Below the pieces are notes generated by a model. It did no database searches and was not told where the DNA came from. It saw only the letters and a list, made by a program, of their open reading frames with translations. Both the position numbers and the translations under genes were made by a program. Shown piece by piece: positions 35,848 through 44,087 of a DNA stretch of 64,000 bases. Position 1 is the first letter of the stretch. Every line of letters starts with the position of its first letter. Source of the DNA: Allosphingosinicella vermicomposti (GTDB lineage Bacteria > Pseudomonadota > Alphaproteobacteria > Sphingomonadales > Sphingomonadaceae); NCBI RefSeq assembly GCF_003012815.1, contig NZ_PXYJ01000003.1, forward strand, positions 1 to 64,000. Direction: 5' to 3'.

Positions 35848-36789
35848 ATGACCAAGATTTCCTCAATCGCCTCCGTTTCGCTGACTGAGTCCGAAACCGA
35901 TCCCGAAGGCTTTGCCCGCGAGCTTGGGCAATCGTTCGAACGCTACGGCTTTGCGATTATCGCCGATCACGGCATTCCGGCCGATCTCATCGCGCGCGCG
36001 GAAGAGAAAGCGAAAGCCTTTTTCGCGCTGCCGGAAGCGGTGAAGCGCGCCTATCATGTCGCGGGCGGCGGCGGTGCGCGCGGCTATACGCCGTTCGGCA
36101 TCGAGACCGCCAAGGGCGCGACCGAGCATGATTTGAAGGAATTCTGGCATATCGGCCGCGAGCTCGCCGAAGGGCACACGTTCCGCGCGGTGATGGCGGA
36201 CAATATCTGGCCGGCGGAAATCGAGTCCTTCAAGGCAACCTTCCTCGAACTCTTCTCAGCCTTCGATCAGGCGGGCGGGCGCATCCTGTCGGCGATTGCC
36301 CGGCATCTCGGCCTGTCGCCGGACTTCTTCGACGATACGGTGCGTGACGGCAATAGCGTGATGCGCCTGCTCCACTATCCGCCCGTGTCTCCGGAAGCCT
36401 CGGGCGTGCGCGCGGGCGCGCATGAAGATATCAACACGATCACTTTGCTCCTTGGTGCGGAAGAAGCGGGGCTCCAGCTTCTCGACCGCGATGGCGAATG
36501 GCTGCCCGTGTCGCCGAAGGAAGGTGAACTCGTCGTCAATATCGGCGACATGCTGCAGCGCCTCACCAACAATGTGCTGAAGTCGACTTCCCACCGCGTG
36601 GTGAACCCGCCCCCCGAACGGCGCGGCCATTCGCGTTATTCGATGCCTTTCTTCCTGCACTTCCGGCCCGATTATCTGATCGAAACGCTGCCGGGCTGCG
36701 TGTCGGAAGAGCGGCCGAACCTCTATCCCGAACCGATCACCGCGCACGATTACCTCATGCAGCGGCTGCGCGAGATCAAGCTGGTTTGA
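35848..36789 (+). CDS. Isopenicillin-N-synthase-like 2OG-Fe(II) oxygenase
   Basis: A 313-residue non-heme iron dioxygenase. The iron triad is His and Asp in AHEDINTITLL and His in STSHRV; the 2-oxoglutarate Arg is in RYSMPFFLH. The N-terminal DIOX_N-like domain contains GFAIIADHGIP. The substrate is unknown; in proteobacteria these enzymes act in varied secondary or nucleoside metabolism. No operon partner. Confidence 0.88.
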   Translation: MTKISSIASVSLTESETDPEGFARELGQSFERYGFAIIADHGIPADLIARAEEKAKAFFALPEAVKRAYHVAGGGGARGYTPFGIETAKGATEHDLKEFWHIGRELAEGHTFRAVMADNIWPAEIESFKATFLELFSAFDQAGGRILSAIARHLGLSPDFFDDTVRDGNSVMRLLHYPPVSPEASGVRAGAHEDINTITLLLGAEEAGLQLLDRDGEWLPVSPKEGELVVNIGDMLQRLTNNVLKSTSHRVVNPPPERRGHSRYSMPFFLHFRPDYLIETLPGCVSEERPNLYPEPITAHDYLMQRLREIKLV

Positions 36790-36793
36790 TGCT

Positions 36794-36865
36794 TGTGCTC
36801 CTGCGAAAGCAGGAGCCCAGTGGCACGGCCGGAACGGCTGGGCTCCTGCTTTCGCAGGAGCACAA
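36794..36865. repeat. Inverted repeat (GTGCTCCTGCGAAAGCAGGA)
   Basis: GTGCTCCTGCGAAAGCAGGAGCC and its perfect inverted copy lie about 22 bases apart, immediately after the oxygenase stop. Each arm is itself a small hairpin. Confidence 0.8.
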
Positions 36866-36870
36866 ATGCG

Positions 36871-37326
36871 TTACCCCGCGTCCTTAAGGTTCGCCGGGCC
36901 GAAGCCGTAGGGGATGAGGTCGGAGATCGGCGTCGCGAGCATTTCCGTGCCGTCGCCGTTGGACGCGATCACTTCTATATTGCGGCCCGCGACATGGGCG
37001 GCCTCCAGAATCGACTGACGGCATCCACCGCAGGACGTGACAATCATGCTACCCGAAAGCGCGCCATCCGCCACATGCCCGCCGGAGACGGCAATGCGCG
37101 CGATCTTGTCCAAACCGAAGGCGGCCTGAGCGGCGGTTAATGCGGAAATCTCGCCGCAAACACCAAGCCGGTAGCAGGCGTTTTCCATATTGGCGCCGGT
37201 GACGATCTTTCCATCCACCGATTCGATGGCGCAGCCGACGCTGAAGCCGGAATAAGGCGCATAAGCGCGAAGTGCGGCCTCGCGGGCGCGGGCGACAAGA
37301 GCGTGTTGAGTGAGGTGATCGGCCAT
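36871..37326 (-). CDS. cdd: Cytidine deaminase
   Basis: A 151-residue zinc enzyme deaminating cytidine/deoxycytidine to uridine. The first motif is VCGEISAL (Cys ligand and catalytic Glu) and the second is SCGGCRQ (two Cys ligands), where most homologues have PCGACRQ. The N-terminal AYAPYSGFSVG is typical. It adds pyrimidine salvage to the nearby purine-salvage genes. Confidence 0.93.
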   Translation of the reverse strand: MADHLTQHALVARAREAALRAYAPYSGFSVGCAIESVDGKIVTGANMENACYRLGVCGEISALTAAQAAFGLDKIARIAVSGGHVADGALSGSMIVTSCGGCRQSILEAAHVAGRNIEVIASNGDGTEMLATPISDLIPYGFGPANLKDAG

Positions 37327-37365
37327 CAGGCGATGCTATAAGGCTGACGTGCCATTGGCCAGCCT

Positions 37366-37740
37366 TCAGAGCGCGTCGGACAGGAGCCAGGCGCGGGCGG
37401 TGGTGCGATCTTCAAAGCACAAGGCATCGCGGCTGAGCAGCGCCCGGGTCAACTGCCCGCGCACCTGAGCTTCGTTGACCACGAAGGCAAGTCTGCGCGA
37501 CTTATATTCGGGATCGCCGAGAATCGCCTGAAAGGCCATGACGATTTCCTTGGGCTGCTGGCGGAGGCCGGACAGGTCGTTGAGCGTGACATGGCGGTTG
37601 GCCGGCCAGCGAAGCGCACGATGCGCGTCCATGCGCGCGTCGAGAAAGGCCGCGACATCCTCCAGCGTGAACACGCCGCGCATGACGATCTCAATCAGCC
37701 CAAGCGATCGATCCAACACAAAGGAGAATTTGGCATTCAT
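37366..37740 (-). CDS. STAS/SpoIIAA-like hypothetical protein
   Basis: A 124-residue soluble protein (MNAKFSFVLDRSLGLIEIVM...). Alternating strands and helices, with ALRWPANRHVTLNDLSGLRQ in the middle, suggest the SpoIIAA-like/STAS-type fold seen in small sphingomonad proteins. No phosphoserine motif is obvious. It lies beside a decayed chemotaxis-receptor remnant. Confidence 0.55.
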   Translation of the reverse strand: MNAKFSFVLDRSLGLIEIVMRGVFTLEDVAAFLDARMDAHRALRWPANRHVTLNDLSGLRQQPKEIVMAFQAILGDPEYKSRRLAFVVNEAQVRGQLTRALLSRDALCFEDRTTARAWLLSDAL

Positions 37741-37850
37741 GACGTCATGATGATGCCATGGCAGAAACTACCAAGTCATTAAGGATATTCACTTTATCGC
37801 CCTGACCCGCCCTTGTCCGACCCGGAATAACGAAGCGCAAATTTGCAGAA

Positions 37851-38020
37851 TCAAGTCCCTGCGACCGTGTTTGTCTGGGAGGCGAGCGATTTCACTTCGT
37901 TTGCTACGACGGCGAACCCCTTCCCGGCGCCCGACACCTGGATCGGAAGCATTGCGGTTTTGGCACAATGGCATCGATCAATTCGGTGACTTCGCCAACC
38001 TTGCCCGCGCGGAAGGCGTT
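37851..38020 (-). pseudogene. Remnant of a methyl-accepting chemotaxis protein signalling domain
   Basis: On the minus strand 38020-37967 reads NAFRAGKVGEVTELIDAI and 37931-37851 reads GAGKGFAVVANEVKSLASQT plus a few residues and TGA. These are two hallmark pieces of receptor signalling domains (KIGEVxxLI and GKGFAVVAxEVKxLA). The 35 nt between them are too short for the AAQTNLLALNATIEAARAG hairpin tip and not a multiple of 3, so the gene has a deletion and a frameshift. No upstream ligand domain remains in 38021-38130. Confidence 0.75.
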
Positions 38021-38130
38021 TTATAACGGGATGCCCGATGACGAACGCCGGTCGGCGCCCTATTTAGGAAGGCGGTGCCTGCCTGTTCGGGCCCCCTCCC
38101 CTCCCTGCTCCATTAAAGAGGCCCCTTTCG

Positions 38131-39180
38131 ATGCTCACCAAAGCCTATGGCGCCCATGCCGCCGACCAGCCGATCGTTGCGATGGACATCGAACGCCGCG
38201 AACCCGGCCCGCATGACGTGGCGATCGACATCGCCTTTTGCGGCGTCTGCCACTCTGATCTGCACACCGTCCGTTCCGAATGGGCGGGCACGCTATATCC
38301 CTGCGTTCCGGGCCACGAAATTGTCGGCCGCGTGCGCGCCGTCGGACCGGATGTGACCAAGTTCAAGGTCGGCGACACGGTGGGCGTGGGCTGCATGGTT
38401 GACAGTTGCCAGCACTGCGCGCCCTGCGCCGAGGGGCTGGAGCAATATTGCGAGACGGGCTTTGCCGGCACCTATAACAGCCCGACGCCGGACGCGCCGG
38501 GGCACACGCTCGGTGGCTATGCGCAGAGCATCACGGTGGATGATAAGTTCGTGCTGAAGATTTCGCATCCACAGGACCAGCTGGCCGCCGTCGCGCCCCT
38601 GCTCTGCGCCGGGATCACCACTTATTCGCCGCTGCGTCACTGGAATGTCGGCCCGGGCAAGAAGGTGGGCATCGTCGGCATTGGCGGCCTTGGTCATATG
38701 GGCGTGAAGCTCGCCCACGCGATGGGCGCCCATGTCGTCGCCTTCACCACATCGGAAAGCAAGCGTCAGGACGCGCTTGACCTCGGCGCCGATGAAGTCG
38801 TGGTATCGCGCAACCGCGACGAGATGAAAGCCCATACGGGCAGCTTCGATTTCATCCTCAACACTGTCGCGGCAAGCCACAATCTCGATGCCTTCACCGC
38901 GCTCCTGAAGCGTGACGGCACATTGTGCCTGGTCGGTGTCCCGGAACACCCCCACCCCACGCCCAATATCGCGGCGCTCATCTTCAAGCGGCGCGCCATC
39001 GCCGGATCGCTGATCGGTGGGATCGCGGAAACGCAGGAAATGCTCGATTTCTGTGCCGAAAAGGGCATCGTCGCCGATATCGAAATGATCGCCGCGGACG
39101 AGATCGACGCGGCCTATGAGCGGATGCAGAAGAGCGACGTCAAATATCGCTTCGTGATCGACAACGCGACCATGGGTTGA
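38131..39180 (+). CDS. Zinc-dependent NAD(P)H alcohol dehydrogenase (YahK/CAD type)
   Basis: A 349-residue medium-chain dehydrogenase. The catalytic zinc motif is CGVCHSDLH and GHEIVG; the structural zinc cysteines are in CQHCAPCAEGLEQYC; the Rossmann motif is GIGGLGHMGVKLA. It is most like the cinnamyl-alcohol-dehydrogenase/YahK aldehyde reductases preferring NADPH. It stands alone, with a strong hairpin after the stop. Confidence 0.92.
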   Translation: MLTKAYGAHAADQPIVAMDIERREPGPHDVAIDIAFCGVCHSDLHTVRSEWAGTLYPCVPGHEIVGRVRAVGPDVTKFKVGDTVGVGCMVDSCQHCAPCAEGLEQYCETGFAGTYNSPTPDAPGHTLGGYAQSITVDDKFVLKISHPQDQLAAVAPLLCAGITTYSPLRHWNVGPGKKVGIVGIGGLGHMGVKLAHAMGAHVVAFTTSESKRQDALDLGADEVVVSRNRDEMKAHTGSFDFILNTVAASHNLDAFTALLKRDGTLCLVGVPEHPHPTPNIAALIFKRRAIAGSLIGGIAETQEMLDFCAEKGIVADIEMIAADEIDAAYERMQKSDVKYRFVIDNATMG

Positions 39181-39185
39181 GCCTG

Positions 39186-39216
39186 TTAGGAGGGCCGTTG
39201 CGCACGGCCCTCCTAA
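39186..39216 (+). terminator. 13-bp hairpin after the alcohol dehydrogenase
   Basis: TTAGGAGGGCCGT and ACGGCCCTCCTAA pair perfectly across a 5-base loop, 6 bp past the stop. There is no long T-run, so termination may be assisted. From here to 39466 I see no gene; the base composition drops to a more AT-rich style. Confidence 0.65.
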
Positions 39217-39466
39217 GCCACCGCAGCCTCAACCGGCGCGCGTGCCGACCCCGCTGGGGACTTCCCTCAGCCCATAACGAAATACAAATTCTGGACAAGA
39301 AGGTGGCGGTGCTGCCAGTCTGATCACAACTCGTCTCCAAATTACAGTTGGTTCTTTTCGTTTCAGTCGTGATGCCGAATGGAAGTTCATATCCCAAAAT
39401 TTTGACAGCCTATGACTGTTGACTGTTATCCCCATGAGAGCGATTCAGGCACAACGCGGGGTGAAC

Positions 39467-39697
39467 ATGGGCCATATGACTTATCTACTTACTCAGGACG
39501 AAACTGGCACGGAACACGTGCAGCAACTGAACGCCGCCGAATTTGCGCAGGAGTTTACGGTCTCCGAACAGAATCAGTTAGAAGGCGGCGAGACTGTTGT
39601 AAGGTTAACGCGGTTGGGCGCTTTGCGATTCACGAATATGGTCGTCGCAGCGCAAATAATGCGTGCGAAAGCAAGTAGACAAGCAAACCAGCCATAG
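39467..39697 (+). CDS. Small hypothetical protein
   Basis: A 76-residue protein (MGHMTYLLTQDETGTEHVQQ...) with no signal peptide. GGGGTG precedes the ATG at 39467. Upstream in-frame ATGs (39419, 39434) are possible. It is convergent with the MarR-like gene, at the start of the lower-GC accessory region. Family unknown. Confidence 0.5.
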   Translation: MGHMTYLLTQDETGTEHVQQLNAAEFAQEFTVSEQNQLEGGETVVRLTRLGALRFTNMVVAAQIMRAKASRQANQP

Positions 39698-39721
39698 GCG
39701 CCCTGTAGCCTCATGAGTAAT

Positions 39722-40225
39722 TTAATTGGCATTTTGCAAAAGCGCCTCATCCACCCATGTTCCTACTGCATTACTCCCACTGAGGGATAGCCGCACATAG
39801 GTACGACGCGCATCAACCTGATCGTCAGTTTTGGTCACAAGCCCATAGGCAATCAGCCTGTTCAACCAGCGGAGAGCTGTCGTTGCGGGAACAGAAGCAG
39901 CGATACAGGCACTCGAAATCGAGACTTTTTTTTGCTCAAGGTCTGCCGCATATAGATCCACGAGGATGTCCCACGCCGGCTCCCCGAATAGATCGCCCGG
40001 TAGAAGTTGCTCTCGCAAGCGTCGGGTGCGGATATAGGTGCGCACCTTTCGCATTTTCTCCAAGCGATATCCTTCTGTATCGTAGGGCGAGGCCGAGGGT
40101 GGATCGAAGACCGTAAGAGCTTCAAGTTGCTTTACCGCTTGAGCAATACGCCGGGTAACAAGGCCCAATTCATTGCCAGTGTCAGCCACCAATGGCTCAT
40201 CCCGGATTTTGTGCCCCTCGCTCAT
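39722..40225 (-). CDS. MarR-like winged-helix regulator
   Basis: A 167-residue protein. The C-terminal half holds a winged helix: LFGEPAWDILVDLYAADLEQ, SSACIAASVPATTALRWLNR (recognition helix) and GLVTKTDDQVDARRTYVRLS (wing). The N-terminal part is helical with several Arg. It probably binds DNA. It is last in a five-gene minus-strand cassette and overlaps the membrane protein gene by 29 bp. Confidence 0.75.
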   Translation of the reverse strand: MSEGHKIRDEPLVADTGNELGLVTRRIAQAVKQLEALTVFDPPSASPYDTEGYRLEKMRKVRTYIRTRRLREQLLPGDLFGEPAWDILVDLYAADLEQKKVSISSACIAASVPATTALRWLNRLIAYGLVTKTDDQVDARRTYVRLSLSGSNAVGTWVDEALLQNAN

Positions 40226-40658
40226 GCCGGAACGGTTTCCACGGCGCGCTCTTTGGAAGCCCCGCCCGGCGGTCCATCATGATGCCGGCTACCATGGCGA
40301 GCAGCCCCGGAACGCTCCAGAAGGACTGAAGCGCGAAATATATGGTTGGCGGCAGATCGCCCTGACCAATACGCGCTATATGGGTAACAATGCTCACCAG
40401 ATGGAAGCCCGTTATCCATAGCGGCCAATATCGCTGGCTCCGAACCGCAACGATGCCTAAAGCCAATAGAAGAAGTACGTCGACGCCTAATACCGGCAGT
40501 TGGACATCTCGCCACTGGTGGCCCAGAGAGCCAGCTGGTATACTCAGCACTGCCGCTGAAATGATGAAGAAGGTTACCCATCGCCCTTCTTTCCCGCCTT
40601 CGAAGCATGCGTAGAGGCAGCTTGCGAACAAAAGAATTGTGAAAAGACCGTCCACCAT
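40197..40658 (-). CDS. Integral membrane protein of unknown function
   Basis: A 153-residue protein with about four hydrophobic helices (MVDGLFTILLFASCLYACFE, VTFFIISAAVLSIPAG, LGVDVLLLLALGIVAV, FWSVPGLLAMVAGIMM). The start is taken at ATG 40658 because a frame extended upstream to 40751 would overlap the preceding gene. It sits between a 120-residue unknown and a MarR-like regulator, suggesting a sensing or anchoring role; not recognised. Confidence 0.6.
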   Translation of the reverse strand: MVDGLFTILLFASCLYACFEGGKEGRWVTFFIISAAVLSIPAGSLGHQWRDVQLPVLGVDVLLLLALGIVAVRSQRYWPLWITGFHLVSIVTHIARIGQGDLPPTIYFALQSFWSVPGLLAMVAGIMMDRRAGLPKSAPWKPFRHERGAQNPG

Positions 40659-40731
40659 CGCCTTTAGCCCAACACAGCATAGCCGGAGCGTCAAGGCGAG
40701 GCGGAACCAGAGTGAGACCGTACTGGTGGTT

Positions 40732-41094
40732 TCAAGCCTCTTGTCGCGCAACGGCCGTCAAAGTTTTCGAGGCGCTTGCATCGATGAAGAATTTTTGCGG
40801 ACCGCCCCAGCAACCGTAATTCACAGTGGCGATATTACTCAAACGCTGGATAACGATCATTTGGCTGTGCGCATCGATCATATCTTTGCGGCCCTCTAGG
40901 ATTTTGCCGTACCCGGTACTCATGCTCTGGAGCAGTTTTTGCTTGATTCGTGGATGCATTCCGGACTGAGCGGTTCCCTCTAAGACCGATACGGTAAGGC
41001 GCGCGCTGTTAAGAAGTGCGTCGTCGGTCGAGTGGAAGACGGTAACCATGTCGGCTGCAATAACCTGGCCAGCCCCTTCGGTTAGCTGAATCAC
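40732..41094 (-). CDS. Hypothetical protein in the regulator cassette
   Basis: A 120-residue soluble protein (MIQLTEGAGQVIAADMVTVF...). GTG start with a strong GAGGAGGAAA site just upstream. DDALLNSARLTVSVLEGTAQ suggests a helical protein. It belongs to the cassette between a membrane-anchored LuxR-type regulator and a small membrane protein. Family unknown. Confidence 0.6.
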   Translation of the reverse strand: MIQLTEGAGQVIAADMVTVFHSTDDALLNSARLTVSVLEGTAQSGMHPRIKQKLLQSMSTGYGKILEGRKDMIDAHSQMIVIQRLSNIATVNYGCWGGPQKFFIDASASKTLTAVARQEA

Positions 41095-41157
41095 AACTTT
41101 CCTCCTCGCGCTGGAGCGCAGCGCGTTAATGAATACAAAAATGTAGATGGGGCGACC

Positions 41158-41619
41158 TCAGGTCAGTGCGTAAAAACTCGCCTTGACGATCATCAACGCT
41201 GCGATGAACAAAAGCGCCCCGAACAGTGCGACATGGAAGACCGCTAAGATGGTTTGAGAAGTTGAAAGCGCATTTTCCTGCCCTCCCATCCGAGGGACGA
41301 TCCAGGTCCAAACCCGGCGCCATCCCGATGGCTGTGTTGCAGGGACTTCATCTTCGACATCCAAGGCATGGACAAGCCCGGCTGATTGACTAGGCAATTT
41401 GTGCCTAGATGGGTCTGAATAGAGTTCGAGGTAAAGACGCGCAGCCTCGCCCTTATCTCGGGTTTGCAGCGCATTTTTCGCATCATTGATGTGGTTATTG
41501 ACGGTAGAATCCGACAGCCCAAGATGGCGGCCGATTTGCTTCGCGGTGTAGCCCTGGGCGACAAGGTCAAGACAGTCCTTTTGCCGCTGGGTCAGTTTGG
41601 GAGGCGTGGATCCAAGCAT
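41158..41619 (-). CDS. LuxR-type HTH regulator with C-terminal membrane anchor
   Basis: A 153-residue protein. Residues about 8-65 form a LuxR/GerE helix-turn-helix (LTQRQKDCLDLVAQGYTAKQ IGRHLGLSDSTVNNHI). No receiver or autoinducer domain is present. The C-terminus has a membrane helix (ILAVFHVALFGALLFIAALM). So it looks like a membrane-tethered transcription factor, possibly released or regulated by partners in the cassette. A TTG start 10 codons upstream is an alternative. Confidence 0.8.
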   Translation of the reverse strand: MLGSTPPKLTQRQKDCLDLVAQGYTAKQIGRHLGLSDSTVNNHINDAKNALQTRDKGEAARLYLELYSDPSRHKLPSQSAGLVHALDVEDEVPATQPSGWRRVWTWIVPRMGGQENALSTSQTILAVFHVALFGALLFIAALMIVKASFYALT

Positions 41620-41663
41620 GTTCGAGGTTAATGCTGTGCCTGACGCCAAAGCGTCAAGCCAGT

Positions 41664-41861
41664 CTAATCAGTGCGGTGAGGCATTCCTAATTCATACAAT
41701 TCCGGCTTGGTTCCTTCAGCCTGAAACTGGTCGAACGCCATCTGCAGATAACATCCGACGACCGAAGTGCCCAAATTATCGCTGATAGTAAGCGCTGCCT
41801 CGATGAGGGTCTTTAACTCTTCACGACTGGCAGGCAGCCGATGCACCACGAGGCTATTCAT
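41664..41861 (-). CDS. Small hypothetical protein upstream of the LuxR-type gene
   Basis: A 65-residue soluble protein (MNSLVVHRLPASREELKTLI...) with a helical REELKTLIEAALTISDNL stretch. It lies 44 bp upstream of the LuxR-type start on the same strand, and is probably the first gene of the cassette. Family unknown. Confidence 0.5.
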   Translation of the reverse strand: MNSLVVHRLPASREELKTLIEAALTISDNLGTSVVGCYLQMAFDQFQAEGTKPELYELGMPHRTD

Positions 41862-42217
41862 GAACGGGTTCTAGCATTGGCGGCAAAAGAGCGAAACGCT
41901 CTTCTCATGCAAGCCGGCAAGGGATGTTATGTAAAATGCGGTTCGAGTTCTTGTGAAGCTCGCAGGTGCTTGGAGTATAAGCGCTGGGACGGGAGAACCG
42001 CTGCCACGCTGCTTCGTTTCTCACCCGCGTTCGCCGCAAACGCCTGCAACTAAGCACCCCCGCCGCTAAATCGATATGGTGGAGATGGATCTTGCGCCCC
42101 TACAGGGAATGATGACATCGGCGACCATCACGTCGCGCCGAAGAGCCGCAGGATTTGATTTGATATCCTTGTATTGACCCAGCATCGTCGCATTACAATG
42201 ATCTAAAAGGGGCCTCT

Positions 42218-42574
42218 ATGAGAAAATCTATAGCTTTGGCAATCACAGCTTTGATGACCTGCAATCCGGCTTCAGCACAAGGCAGCGTCAGCTGTAGTGG
42301 CGACGTCCAATACCTTGGCACGGGGAGTGATGGCAGCGTCTATGTAAATGTCGGGTGGGGAATCTGGGACATCTGTAGCGTTTCAGTAGAAAGGGCAGAC
42401 ATTACTCCCGATGCTTGCAAAACCTGGTATTCCTCACTGACGACAGCGAAACTTAGCGTGCGAAAGGTTGTCCTCTTCTTCAATCCTGCCCATCCCGCCA
42501 ATCAAGGCGCTTCGGAATGTTCCGGGCTTGGCCATTGGGTTACAAGAGCACCCTATCATCTTGAGCTGCTGTAG
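42218..42574 (+). CDS. Small secreted cysteine protein, type A (copy 1)
   Basis: A 118-residue protein with signal peptide MRKSIALAITALMTCNPASA. The mature part has the pattern CSGDVQYLG, VNVGWGIWDICSVSV, ITPDACKTWYSSL and HPANQGASECSGLGHW, giving four conserved Cys that suggest two disulfides. It is a close paralogue of the protein at 45284 (same HPANQGA and G-W endings) and more distantly of the type B proteins nearby. GGGGCC lies about 6 bases upstream of the ATG. No known family. Confidence 0.65.
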   Translation: MRKSIALAITALMTCNPASAQGSVSCSGDVQYLGTGSDGSVYVNVGWGIWDICSVSVERADITPDACKTWYSSLTTAKLSVRKVVLFFNPAHPANQGASECSGLGHWVTRAPYHLELL

Positions 42575-42697
42575 CCTGCAGGCAGGCCATCATCCGGATC
42601 ACGACTAGCCATATGGTGAAGTCGCTATACGAAGAAGCTAGCCCGGTCAGATCAATAAAGACTGGCCGTAGCATCGCAGCCTAAACCGGGGGAACAT

Positions 42698-43117
42698 ATG
42701 AAAAAATTTCTAAAGCACATGGTTGGGATTGCCTGCCTGAGTTTGGCAACGCCAGCTGCTGCTGAAGTCTACTGCTCCGGTTATGTCCGGAGCGCCTTCA
42801 CGGATGGCGGGGGAAATGTGGTAGTTTCCCCAGAATGGCATCCGGATTGGCTGCAGATATGCAATTTGAACGAGAGCTGGAAAGGGATATCTCCCCAGAT
42901 CTGCTGGTCGTGGTTCAGCCAGATCCAGAACGGCATGGCCAATAATCAGACCAATTATTTCTATTATGCCTTGCCGAGCCAGACCGCCTGCAACTCTTTG
43001 CCAACCTATGGGCAAGCACCTGCCCCAGGATATATTATGAACGTTCGGAACGCTGGCAGTTCCTTAACCGCAGCCCCGATGCCGGCACCGCCGGGCTCGA
43101 ACCATAAACAACAATAG
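42698..43117 (+). CDS. Small secreted cysteine protein, type B (copy 1)
   Basis: A 139-residue protein with signal peptide (MKKFLKHMVGIACLSLATPA). The mature pattern is YCSGYVR, WHPDWLQICNLNESWKGISP, QICWSWFSQI and ACNSLPTYGQAPAPGY. It shares ICNLN..WKG(V/I) and C..W(F/M) with copies at 43167 and 44950. It ends in a Pro-rich tail. GGGGGAACAT precedes the ATG. It is probably exported to the periplasm and, by inference, possibly beyond via the T2SS 4 kb downstream. Confidence 0.65.
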   Translation: MKKFLKHMVGIACLSLATPAAAEVYCSGYVRSAFTDGGGNVVVSPEWHPDWLQICNLNESWKGISPQICWSWFSQIQNGMANNQTNYFYYALPSQTACNSLPTYGQAPAPGYIMNVRNAGSSLTAAPMPAPPGSNHKQQ

Positions 43118-43131
43118 CTAGCGCAATCAAA

Positions 43132-43178
43132 GCGGCACGACAGCAGGACTAACTTAGGAAGACCAGCTATCGTGCCGC
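43132..43178. terminator. Convergent hairpin
   Basis: GCGGCACGA and TCGTGCCGC pair perfectly over a 29-base loop, between two convergent type B genes and over the stop of the minus-strand one. It may end transcripts from both sides. No T-run. Confidence 0.45.
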
Positions 43179-43562
43179 CGGTAATGCTTGCAGGCTGACC
43201 GAGGATGCGTCTGCGGTGGGCATTACGTATTCCGCGCGCGGACTATCCCGGTAGATTGGCATTGTGGAACAGCCGGAAGGCGGGAGATCTGGATAATGGA
43301 TCACCACAATTCGCCCCCGTTGGACAGCCTCGTTCAGCTGCGCAAACCACCCCCAACAGGTTTGAGCTTCCACGCCTTTCCAAGCAACATTCAGATTGCA
43401 AATGTCAGTCCATTCATTGCGCCAGCTCGATTTAATCATAACCTGGCCATCGGAATAGGTGAGAGCAGCTGAGATTGTGCCTAAGCAGTAGGCTTGCGCG
43501 TGCGCCGTGCCCGCCTGCGCGATCAGGCTAGATGCCACGATTAGAAGTATTCGTTTTCGCAT
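43167..43562 (-). CDS. Small secreted cysteine protein, type B (copy 2)
   Basis: A 131-residue protein with signal peptide MRKRILLIVASSLIAQAGTA. Shared motifs are AYCLGTIS, DGQVMIKSSWRNEWTDICNLN, VAWKGVEAQTCWGWFAQLN and GCSTMPIYRDSPRAEYV. It is the only member of the group on the minus strand. Four Cys in the same order as the 42698 and 44950 proteins. Confidence 0.65.
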   Translation of the reverse strand: MRKRILLIVASSLIAQAGTAHAQAYCLGTISAALTYSDGQVMIKSSWRNEWTDICNLNVAWKGVEAQTCWGWFAQLNEAVQRGRIVVIHYPDLPPSGCSTMPIYRDSPRAEYVMPTADASSVSLQALPAAR

Positions 43563-43782
43563 CTCAATCCTCGCTTATGTTACATGACAGACATGCAGAA
43601 GTTTATGGCCGAATATTTGCACATTCCTATAGTTCGGCAATAAAAGTGAATAAAATCAATTAGGATGGCTAAAGTGCAGCGCCCTCTATACAGACAAATA
43701 GTGTATGTCCTATGATTGGCATGGTGTCCACTGAAGAATATTTCGGTTCTCAAAGGGCAGGTGGCATTAAAAGGGGGGAACC

Positions 43783-44067
43783 ATGGCATCTTTGCTAAAG
43801 CAGCTGGGTATGGCGGCAAGCATAGCTGGCGGCGCCTTAGGCTTGTCGCCAGTCTCAGCGAGCGAAACCACGGCATACAAATATGACGCCTTGGGCCGCC
43901 TGGTGCAGACGAATGTGTCTGGGGGAGCCAATAATGGCCTTGCAAATCAAATCAGCTATGATCCGGCAGGAAATCGCGAAAATTATCAGACAACGGGTGC
44001 AAAGCCCCGAACGCGCAAAGTTATCGTACTGCCTTTGAACGGCTATACGATCATACCCCTGCCCTGA
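43783..44067 (+). CDS. Secreted mini-protein with YD-like motifs (RHS-like fragment)
   Basis: A 94-residue protein with a signal-peptide-like N-terminus (MASLLKQLGMAASIAGGALG). It carries one YD repeat unit, YKYDALGRLVQT, and the half-unit ISYDPAGNRENYQTTGA. The rest is the tail RKVIVLPLNGYTIIPLP. AAAGGGGGGAA precedes the ATG. It is far too short to form an RHS cocoon. It could be an adaptor or a fragment of an RHS gene, or a stand-alone family linked to the RHS pair 15 kb downstream. Confidence 0.6.
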   Translation: MASLLKQLGMAASIAGGALGLSPVSASETTAYKYDALGRLVQTNVSGGANNGLANQISYDPAGNRENYQTTGAKPRTRKVIVLPLNGYTIIPLP

Positions 44068-44087
44068 GACCAAGCTGCGCTTGAATC

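Noticed and set aside
41841-42053. 70-codon plus-strand frame next to the LuxR cassette
   Set aside because: Overlaps the start of the better-supported minus-strand small gene, lacks a ribosome site and has an odd composition.
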